DNA of 47,569 bases from Candidatus Wolfebacteria bacterium. GTDB taxonomy: Bacteria; Patescibacteriota; Minisyncoccia; Phycocordibacterales; NVSU01. The notes under the pieces were generated by a model. The model worked only from the letters and a program-made list of their open reading frames with translations, was not told the origin of the DNA and did no database searches. Shown piece after piece: positions 1 through 5,635 of the stretch. The stretch is from positions 1-47,569 of the forward strand of contig NVSU01000008.1 in assembly GCA_002401345.1 (NCBI GenBank), written 5' to 3'. Position numbers and translations under genes: made by a program. Numbering within the stretch: the first letter of the stretch is position 1; every line of letters starts with the position of its first letter.

Positions 1-24
1 CTCTACCAACTGAGCTACAGGCGG
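1..24 (-). tRNA. 5' part of a tRNA, cut by the window edge
   Basis: Read on the minus strand, positions 24 to 1 give a seven-base acceptor strand (CCGCCTG), T8-A9 and a standard D-arm (GCTCAGTTGGTAGAG). The anticodon lies outside the window, so the identity cannot be given. It is the third member of a minus-strand group after tRNA-Cys and tRNA-Leu. Confidence 0.75.
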
Positions 25-53
25 ATATATATCTGATCTTTATTGTTTACTGA

Positions 54-96
54 GTCCCGACGTTTCAGTCGGGACCCCGACCCTATAGCGTCGGGG
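54..96. repeat. two adjacent GC-rich hairpins in a tRNA spacer
   Basis: GTCCCGA at 54-60 pairs with TCGGGAC at 69-75, and CCCCGAC at 75-81 pairs with GTCGGGG at 90-96. These stems are far richer in G+C than the surrounding DNA. They lie between the cut tRNA and the copied 3' end of tRNA-Leu. They could be processing or terminator structures, or parts of the repeat system of this region. Function unknown. Confidence 0.5.
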
Positions 97-114
97 CTAT
101 GGGCGGTACTCATG

Positions 115-230
115 TGCCGGGGAGAGGACTTGGTCACGAATTACTAATTCTCCGCCAGCTGGCGGATCATAAGTATTCTCGACCCCGGCTCGCTATCGCT
201 ACGCGACACAGCTGCGCCTTTCAAGTCCTT
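115..230 (-). repeat. tRNA-associated palindromic repeat, copy A (behind tRNA-Leu)
   Basis: Positions 115-131 duplicate the last 17 bases of tRNA-Leu (285-301). Next comes a 91-bp core (132-222), nearly identical to the core of copy B at 448-538 (four substitutions). The core contains the 16-bp palindrome TCCGCCAGCTGGCGGA (151-166) and a second palindrome GAATTAGTAATTC (minus sense). The far end (221-229) carries the reverse complement of the same tRNA's T-arm, so AGGACTT and AAGTCCT bracket the core as an inverted repeat. No ORF in it looks real. It resembles a REP/MITE-like element with ends matched to its host tRNA. Confidence 0.75.
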
Positions 231-284
231 ACGAAAACCAAGCAGTTGGTTTTCTTCCCCGACATGTTTTCATTTCAGTCCTTG

Positions 285-366
285 TGCCGGGGAGAGGACT
301 TGAACCTCCACGGATTGCTCCACTAGTTCCTAAGACTAGCGCGTCTACCAATTTCGCCACCCCGGC
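285..366 (-). tRNA. tRNA-Leu(TAG)
   Basis: The minus strand folds into a class II tRNA: acceptor GCCGGGG with its perfect partner, D-arm, anticodon stem CTAGT/ACTAG around loop CTTAGGA (anticodon TAG, reading CUN), a long variable arm and a T-arm with loop TTCAAGT. The discriminator base is A and CCA is not encoded. It is downstream of tRNA-Cys, with a repeat element in the spacers on both sides. Confidence 0.96.
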
Positions 367-385
367 ATATTATGTTGTCAATTTG

Positions 386-625
386 TTGTGTACTCCCACA
401 CCACTCGTTCGTCCATTTTGGACTCACTTGAGGCGTGGGCGGGAATCGGTCACGAATTACTAATTCTCCGCCAGCTGGCGGATCATAAGTATTCTCGACC
501 CCGGCTCGCTATCGCTGCGCGATATAGCTGTGCCTTTCGATTCCCGACGTACACAAAGAAGTTTGTGTACTCCCACACCACTCGTTCGTCCATTTTGGAC
601 TCACTTGAGGCGTGGGCGGGAATCG
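386..625 (-). repeat. tRNA-associated palindromic repeat, copy B, between 63-bp direct repeats (behind tRNA-Cys)
   Basis: 386-448 and 563-625 are identical 63-bp direct repeats. Each contains the 3' part of tRNA-Cys from the T-arm onward plus its downstream flank. Between them is the 91-bp core (448-538, palindrome at 467-482) and a hairpin GTACACAAA/TTTGTGTAC (549-571). The core is bracketed by GGGAATCG (441-448) and CGATTCCC (538-545), the T-arm half of tRNA-Cys and its reverse complement. In copy A the corresponding brackets match tRNA-Leu instead, so the ends follow the host tRNA while the core stays constant. Confidence 0.8.
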
Positions 626-679
626 AACCCGCGCATGGCGGTTTTGCAGACCGCAGCGTTACCACTTCGCCACCACGCC
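608..679 (-). tRNA. tRNA-Cys(GCA)
   Basis: The minus strand gives a 72-nt cloverleaf with acceptor GGCGTGG/CCACGCC, anticodon loop CTGCAAA (anticodon GCA) and T-loop TTCGATT. The discriminator is U, as expected for tRNA-Cys. CCA is not encoded. The first 16 bases of the gene are repeated twice more upstream in an 87-bp tandem array. Confidence 0.96.
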
Positions 680-853
680 ATTATATAACATTGTATGAAT
701 CATGCGAGTCCAGTATGGCCTCAGTGTGAACCCTGTCCACCTCTGGTGGGACTTCGCCACCACGCCATTATATAACATTGTATGAATCATGCGAGTCCAG
801 TATGGCCTCAGCATGAACCCTGTCCACCTCTGGTGGGACTTCGCCACCACGCC
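664..853 (-). repeat. 87-bp tandem repeat copying the tRNA-Cys 5' end and its promoter
   Basis: The block beginning ACTTCGCCACCACGCC occurs at 664, 751 and 838, a constant period of 87 bp with only two mismatches between the full units. On the minus strand each unit has a possible -10 (TACAAT) 10 nt before the first 16 nt of tRNA-Cys. In the two upstream copies a short hairpin (CCACC-aga-GGTGG) then replaces the rest of the tRNA. The long minus frame across the array is a repeat artefact. Each upstream unit could make a short RNA that begins like tRNA-Cys. Confidence 0.85.
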
Positions 854-859
854 TATATA

Positions 860-1183
860 TTAGATCTCTTTTGATAATCGGTCAATCAGTTGTCTGTTTT
901 TCTCACCCAAATCAATTTCTAAATCTATAAAAGGAATTATTTTTGTGTCCATTTTTTTCTTCAAGTAATTACGCATGTCAGCACGTTTCCTTTTTACAAA
1001 ATCCAATACAGCTTGCTCTTTATCTTCAGGCAATACCGTAATATAGATTGTAGCATTCTTTAGGTCTTTTGAAACAGTTGCATGGGTAACAGTAATCAGT
1101 GCGGTTCTGTTCGTCTGTGTTTCGATATAGTACGCGGCAAGCTCCTTTATCAAATTTCCTACTTTTTCTTGTCTCGTTGTCAT
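860..1183 (-). CDS. rbfA: ribosome-binding factor A
   Basis: RbfA is a single KH-like-domain protein that binds the 30S subunit and helps mature the 16S rRNA 5' end and central region. The 107-residue length is normal for the family. The signature region VSKDLKNATIYITVLPE (about 37-53) matches the usual 'SpDLk.A.vyvsvlg' strand, and the C-terminal helix-strand ending in IPFIDLEID is also typical. The gene starts one base after the infB stop, so the two are an infB-rbfA operon as in many bacteria, here probably translated together. There is no recognisable Shine-Dalgarno sequence. Confidence 0.93.
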   Translation of the reverse strand: MTTRQEKVGNLIKELAAYYIETQTNRTALITVTHATVSKDLKNATIYITVLPEDKEQAVLDFVKRKRADMRNYLKKKMDTKIIPFIDLEIDLGEKNRQLIDRLSKEI

Positions 1184-1184
1184 A

Positions 1185-2735
1185 TTATTTGGTCACTACT
1201 ATAAATGATTCAAGAACATCCCCCGGTGCAATTTCTGTCTTGGATTGCACCTGCAGTCCTGCCTCACTTCCTTCACTTGCTTCCTTCACTTCGGATTTAG
1301 CTTGTTGGATACCAATAATACGACCGCGATCTAGTTCCGTCTCACGTCTTATAATTTTTACACTAGTTCCTACAGAAAATGTACCTTCAGTTATTCGTAG
1401 TCCAATCACTTGTTTATCTTTCACCTTGCTAAAGAATTTCAAAACTTTTCCCTTACCTTTGATTTCCTCAACTTCCTCACGCGGACGTTTTTTCTCAAGT
1501 TCATCTGCAAGCCATTCTGTTATCTCATATATTACATTGGAAGTTTTTATTGTTACTTTAAATTTTTCATTTACATCTCGAGCAATCGAATCAATAGCTA
1601 CATTGAATCCTATTATAAGAGAATTCTTGTCGGTCGATGCTGATTTTATGTCTGATTCATTAATACTACCTACGCCAGATTTGATTATTTTATATGCAAT
1701 TGTATCTCCTCCCATTTTTTTAACTTCTTTTTCAATGGCTTCAATCGTACCAGATACATCACCTTTAATAACAAGTGGTATATATTTTTTGTTGGGATCG
1801 TTTTTATGAACATCTCTTGCAGCAGATGTATCTTCTCCTGCCTCTCTAAAATGCTCAAGTGCTTTTTTTGCTTCATCGTGTGTCTGAAATGACTCAAATT
1901 TAGCTCCTATTTTGGGTACTCGAGTAAGTCCGGCAAATTTGAGTGAGGTACTAAATCCAATTACCTTTATTGGGGAAGAGAACGTAGCCTCTTCAATAAT
2001 TTCTCCCTTAAAATTTTCAAATATGCGAGTACCTGAATATGCATCATCAACTACGATAAACATGCCTTTTTTTAGTGTTCCGTCTTTGATTACGAGTGAA
2101 GCGGTTATTCCTCTTTGAGTATCGACATCAGACTCGATTACAAAACCTGTGGCATTTGCAGAAGGTTCTCCTTTTAACTCCTCAAGTTCCGCTACAAGAA
2201 GAATAAGATCAATCAATTCATCCACACCCTTGCCAGTTTTTGCTGATATTTCAGCGAAAGGAATTTTTCCTCCAAATCCCTCAAGATAAATCTCTTTCTC
2301 TGCTAAATCACTTTTTGTTTTCTCTACATTTGCATTAGGTTTATCGATCTTATTAATAGCAACTATATACGGTATACCACTTCCTTGAATTGCCTCAAAA
2401 GCTTCTAGTGTCTGTGTTTTGACGCTGTCTTCAGCTGATACGATAAGAATGGCAATGTCAGCAATATATGCACCGCGCTCTCTCATTTGAGTGAATGCTG
2501 CATGACCAGGAGTATCAAGAAATGTAATTTTTTTCTCGGTACCAGAACTTTCTTTGTGAGATACCTCGTACGCTGATATATGTTGTGTGATACCTCCAGC
2601 TTCTCCTTCTACCACATTAGTTTTTCGTATGTAGTCGAGAAGAGATGATTTGCCATGATCAACATGACCCATAACCGCCACAATAGGAGGGCGTTCAATA
2701 GCTGTAGTTTGATTGTGAGTAGTTTTATCAGTCAT
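1185..2735 (-). CDS. infB: translation initiation factor IF-2 (short form)
   Basis: IF-2 is the GTPase that brings initiator tRNA to the 30S subunit and promotes subunit joining. The G1 motif GHVDHGKS is at residues 23-30, the switch I segment GGITQHI at 47-53, G3 DTPGH at 74-78 and G4 NKID at 128-131. The beta-barrel domains and the C-terminal tRNA-binding domain follow. At 516 residues it lacks the long N-terminal region of E. coli IF-2, a reduction common in compact genomes. Only about 17 residues precede the G-domain. It is followed immediately by rbfA. Confidence 0.96.
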   Translation of the reverse strand: MTDKTTHNQTTAIERPPIVAVMGHVDHGKSSLLDYIRKTNVVEGEAGGITQHISAYEVSHKESSGTEKKITFLDTPGHAAFTQMRERGAYIADIAILIVSAEDSVKTQTLEAFEAIQGSGIPYIVAINKIDKPNANVEKTKSDLAEKEIYLEGFGGKIPFAEISAKTGKGVDELIDLILLVAELEELKGEPSANATGFVIESDVDTQRGITASLVIKDGTLKKGMFIVVDDAYSGTRIFENFKGEIIEEATFSSPIKVIGFSTSLKFAGLTRVPKIGAKFESFQTHDEAKKALEHFREAGEDTSAARDVHKNDPNKKYIPLVIKGDVSGTIEAIEKEVKKMGGDTIAYKIIKSGVGSINESDIKSASTDKNSLIIGFNVAIDSIARDVNEKFKVTIKTSNVIYEITEWLADELEKKRPREEVEEIKGKGKVLKFFSKVKDKQVIGLRITEGTFSVGTSVKIIRRETELDRGRIIGIQQAKSEVKEASEGSEAGLQVQSKTEIAPGDVLESFIVVTK

Positions 2736-2761
2736 AATATAAAAGTATGTGTAATCAAGGA

Positions 2762-3217
2762 TTACAGTTGAGCTTTACTTAAAGCCTCATTTTCTTCGTG
2801 AGTGAGTTCAAATTCTGATGCATTCTGTTTTACTGGCTTTGCAAAGATGCTCATACGTTCTCTGGAATACAAACTTGAAATGATTACTCCATCACCATCT
2901 TCATTGACCATTGCAAGTGCAAAACTCTGATTGCTTCCTGAATCTTTAAAAGGATTAAATCGCACTGTTTCGACACCTCGAATACTTTTTTTCAGCCGTT
3001 GATTATGATCCTCAGTTGTTACAAGTATGTCATCACGCGAATTCTGAAGATCTTGAATATCTACATAGAGAGATTCAATCAGGCCTTCCACATTTCCACC
3101 ATTTTTACCCTTGAAGAATTTTTTTAGGCGAAGTTCGGTTCTAATTTGTAGTACAATGAGAATCAGTACAAGAAATGCTAATCCAGCAAGAAATAGTAAT
3201 GTTATATTTATTGTCAT
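2762..3217 (-). CDS. DUF4446-family membrane-anchored protein
   Basis: The protein begins with a single membrane helix (about residues 4-22 from MTINITLLFLAGLAFLVLIL) followed by a basic linker and a soluble domain. That domain has the family-like stretch VRFNPFKDSGSNQSFALAM and then a strand rich in small residues (DGDGVIISSLYSRERMSIFAKP). These features fit DUF4446, whose function is not known. A longer reading would start at 3304, but it would run into the divergent desulfurase gene. The ATG at 3217 gives the normal length of about 151 residues and sits just after a TATTAT box. Confidence 0.75.
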   Translation of the reverse strand: MTINITLLFLAGLAFLVLILIVLQIRTELRLKKFFKGKNGGNVEGLIESLYVDIQDLQNSRDDILVTTEDHNQRLKKSIRGVETVRFNPFKDSGSNQSFALAMVNEDGDGVIISSLYSRERMSIFAKPVKQNASEFELTHEENEALSKAQL

Positions 3218-3228
3218 AGTGACGAATT

Positions 3229-3240
3229 GTATAATATTTG
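3229..3240. promoter_or_regulatory. shared -10 region of two divergent genes
   Basis: TATAAT at 3230-3235 faces the desulfurase gene, whose ATG is at 3264. The overlapping minus-strand TATTAT lies 13 nt before the DUF4446 ATG at 3217. No clear -35 is seen on either side. Confidence 0.45.
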
Positions 3241-3263
3241 TACGTAATTTACAACCATAAAAT

Positions 3264-4466
3264 ATGATAAAAAGCTTTAGATTCCCACAAAAAAGAATAT
3301 ACATGGATCATGCATCTAGTACACCTGTGGATGAACGTGTGCGTCGTAAAATGGATGCACATTACAGATCCTATTATGCAAACCCAAGTTCACTTCATAA
3401 AGAGGGTGTACGAGAAAATGAACTCATTCAGAATGCGAGGGAAACTATAGCTCGTTCAATAAATGCCCACTCCGATGAACTTATTTTTACAAGCGGTGGA
3501 ACCGAGAGCGACAATACGGCTATAAAGGGTCTATTGAATGCAGTAATGGATGAGAAGGATAATAAAAAACTGCACATTGTAACGACTAATATAGAACATG
3601 CTGCAGTTCAAGACACACTTGCACATATGGAACGAGAGGGAGCAGAGGTGACATATGTTCCAGTTAAGAATAATGGAATTGTTGATCCATCTGATATACG
3701 AGATGCATTACAGACAAATACCACACTCGTAGTTGTGATGTATGCAAATAATGAAATTGGAACGATTCAACCTATAAAAGAAATTGCAAAAGTACTGAGA
3801 CAGTATAAAAAACTAAATAGTAGTGCCACTCCATATTTATATGTTGATGCGAGTCAGGCAATTCAATATATAGATATTAATGTGGAGGCATTAGGAGTTG
3901 ACCTACTTTCTTTTGCTGCCTCAAAGATTTACGGACCCAAAGGAATTGGTGCCTTATATAAAAGGAGAGGTGTTCCTCTTGCTTCAATTATGCACGGGGG
4001 TAATCAGGAATTTGGACTTAGACCTGGAACAGAAAATACTGAAGGCATTATTGGTTTTGAAGAGTCGATTAGATTGAATGATAAGATGAAGTTGAGTGAA
4101 TCAACTCGTCTGAAAAAATTACAAGAATATTTTTTGCATGAACTCATACTGAGGTTTGATGAGGTCATTATAAATGGAGACCAACGAGAACGATTGCCAA
4201 ATAACATTAATATTTCATTTCCTGGTATTGAGAGCGAGCGTCTTGTGCTTGAATTTGATGCAAAGGGAATCGCAGTCTCGTCTAAGAGTGCGTGCAAGAG
4301 TGATGAATCAGAACTATCGTATGTCATCAGCGCATTGAGAGAAAATGCAAACATAGAGGAGGGAAGCATTCGTTTTAGTTTAGGGAGATCAACTACAAAA
4401 AAAGATGTATCAAGAGTTTTAAAAATACTTGAACATATCATAATAAAAATACATAGTTGGAAATAG
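3264..4466 (+). CDS. cysteine desulfurase (IscS/NifS class I)
   Basis: This PLP enzyme takes sulfur from cysteine for Fe-S clusters or tRNA thiolation. The PLP-stacking His is H112 (NIEHAAV), Asp is D195 (VDASQ), the Schiff-base Lys is K221 (SKIYGPKGIGALY) and the persulfide Cys is C344 in the loop SSKSACKSD. The His that normally precedes the Lys (SGHK) is Ser220 here, an unusual change. The first ATG is chosen because RIYMDHASSTPV needs residues before M14. The gene is divergent from DUF4446. No scaffold (iscU) or thiolase (mnmA) gene is in view, so the sulfur acceptor is unknown. Confidence 0.92.
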   Translation: MIKSFRFPQKRIYMDHASSTPVDERVRRKMDAHYRSYYANPSSLHKEGVRENELIQNARETIARSINAHSDELIFTSGGTESDNTAIKGLLNAVMDEKDNKKLHIVTTNIEHAAVQDTLAHMEREGAEVTYVPVKNNGIVDPSDIRDALQTNTTLVVVMYANNEIGTIQPIKEIAKVLRQYKKLNSSATPYLYVDASQAIQYIDINVEALGVDLLSFAASKIYGPKGIGALYKRRGVPLASIMHGGNQEFGLRPGTENTEGIIGFEESIRLNDKMKLSESTRLKKLQEYFLHELILRFDEVIINGDQRERLPNNINISFPGIESERLVLEFDAKGIAVSSKSACKSDESELSYVISALRENANIEEGSIRFSLGRSTTKKDVSRVLKILEHIIIKIHSWK

Positions 4467-4500
4467 TTTTACTATACATAATAATGTATACTTTAGTTAT

Positions 4501-4620
4501 ATGGATCCCGTTAAAGATCACAATGATATGTATATGGGAGGAAGAGTAGTAGACAAAATATTTAACAATAATTACGATAGGTATGAGTTACACGGAAATG
4601 TAATCATTTCCTATCTCTAA
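4501..4620 (+). CDS. possible 39-residue peptide, first of a tandem pair
   Basis: An ATG-to-TAA frame of 39 codons (starting MDPVKDHNDMYMGG, ending NVIISYL) lies wholly inside the first 124-bp unit. A TATACT-like box lies just before it (4487-4492). The stop is followed after four bases (CGGG) by the ATG of the second copy. I recognise no family. The protein reading is weak: all differences between the two copies change an amino acid, which argues against selection on protein sequence. The equal lengths and tight gene-like spacing argue for it. Confidence 0.3.
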   Translation: MDPVKDHNDMYMGGRVVDKIFNNNYDRYELHGNVIISYL

Positions 4621-4624
4621 CGGG

Positions 4625-4744
4625 ATGGATCCCGTTAGAGATCACAATGTTATGTATATGGGAGGAAGAGTAGTAGACAAAATAATTAACAATAATGATA
4701 ATAGGAATGAGTTACACGGAAATGTAATCATTTCCTATCTCTAA
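4625..4744 (+). CDS. possible 39-residue peptide, second of a tandem pair
   Basis: This is the twin of the frame at 4501-4620, the same length and with six substitutions (K6R, D9V, F21I, Y25D, D26N, Y28N). It ends with TAA followed by TGGG and the ATG of the protease-like gene at 4749. Its own ATG lies in the right arm of the 30-bp palindrome, so the start could be hidden in an RNA stem. No known family; it may be only a by-product of the repeat. Confidence 0.3.
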   Translation: MDPVRDHNVMYMGGRVVDKIINNNDNRNELHGNVIISYL

Positions 4745-4748
4745 TGGG

Positions 4749-5624
4749 ATGGACATAGAAAAGCTCACAAAAGCTCAACTTATTTTGCTCGTACTGTTGG
4801 TGAGCTTTGTCACTTCGATCGCAACAGGGATAACAACAGTAACGCTAATGAATCAAGCGCCTCCAGAAATAATTCAACCAATTACAAGGGTTGTACAAAA
4901 TACTGTTGAAAAAATCTTACCTTCAGAGGTACGAGAAATTACAACTACCAATACAATAATTATAAAAGAGGAAGATTTAATAATTGAGGCAATAAATGAA
5001 AACCTATCTCATGTAGTTACTATTTATATTAAAGGCGATGATGAGACAGATGATATAGAGAGCGGTACAGGTTTTTTGATTTCTAGTAGGGGTGAGATTG
5101 TTACAAATAAATTTACAGTATCGCAGTCTGGTGAGTATGTCATTAAAATTGATGACACATCATTTGAACTAGAAATTTTAGGTGAAGATGAATATGGATA
5201 TGCGTATCTACAGCCAGTAGAAATTGAAGGAGATCAACCAGTTTTTGCAACTACACTTCAAGCTGCAGAAAGTTCTCTAAATATTGGCCAGAATGTAATA
5301 TCTCTTAGTGGAAATCCTGTGGTAATTACAATAGGTAGGATTGCCGGTTTTGAGAGTACCTCTGTTATTGATGAAGACACAGAAATTGAAACTAAGACTT
5401 TGGAAAAAATTCTTATTACATCCGACGCAAAGAAGACGGTATCAGGCGACCCAGTAATTAATAGTGATGGGGAGTTAGTTGGATTTATATCCGGAGGATC
5501 AGGAGAAATATTTATAGTCCCACTTTCTCTTGTAAATGATTCATTGCAGGGCTTCATAGAAGAGGAAGATACTGCAATAGAGCTCACTGAAGGAGAATTG
5601 ACAAATACTGAAATTATCATATAA
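4749..5624 (+). CDS. membrane-anchored HtrA-like protein with a degenerate catalytic triad
   Basis: An N-terminal membrane helix (about 10-34) is followed by a trypsin-like beta-barrel domain of the HtrA/DegP type: [15 protein letters not shown] at 106-120 and [15 protein letters not shown] at 232-246. Compared with active proteases (TNxHVV, DLAxLK, GNSGGP), the His position is Phe122, the Asp position is Gly150, and only the Ser (S232) remains. It is therefore probably inactive and may bind proteins or peptides. No PDZ domain follows; the tail after about residue 268 is acidic. It precedes clpB by 11 bp, so a link to protein quality control is possible (inference). Confidence 0.72.
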   Translation: MDIEKLTKAQLILLVLLVSFVTSIATGITTVTLMNQAPPEIIQPITRVVQNTVEKILPSEVREITTTNTIIIKEEDLIIEAINENLSHVVTIYIKGDDETDDIESGTGFLISSRGEIVTNKFTVSQSGEYVIKIDDTSFELEILGEDEYGYAYLQPVEIEGDQPVFATTLQAAESSLNIGQNVISLSGNPVVITIGRIAGFESTSVIDEDTEIETKTLEKILITSDAKKTVSGDPVINSDGELVGFISGGSGEIFIVPLSLVNDSLQGFIEEEDTAIELTEGELTNTEIII

Positions 5625-5635
5625 TACACACTATA

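Larger units (their letters stand above)
4501..4750 (+). repeat. two tandem 124-bp units with terminal inverted repeats
   Basis: Units begin at 4501 and 4625, and a third start (4749) coincides with the ATG of the next gene. Each unit is bounded by ATCCCGTTA(A/G)AGAT on the left and ATCTCTAA(C/T)GGGAT on the right. At the junction (4613-4642) these meet as a 30-bp palindrome with perfect 14-bp arms. An inner hairpin GGAAATG/CATTTCC is also repeated. The copies differ at eight positions, seven of them inside the 39-codon frames. The block fills the spacer between the desulfurase and the protease-like gene. Confidence 0.85.

Noticed and set aside
99-850. Several open frames of 60-113 codons on both strands among the tRNA genes
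   Set aside because: They run through tRNA genes and the repeats, repeat the same peptide phrases because the DNA is repeated, and have no protein-like composition.
115-853. CRISPR array
   Set aside because: The repeats are tRNA pieces with an 87-bp period and no unique spacers; no cas gene is in the window.
1099-1809. 236-codon plus-strand frame opposite infB
   Set aside because: Antisense shadow of infB; Ser/Phe/Leu-rich composition typical of the reverse strand of a coding gene.
4004-4441. 145-codon minus-strand frame inside the desulfurase gene
   Set aside because: Antisense shadow; the plus frame has all catalytic motifs of a desulfurase.
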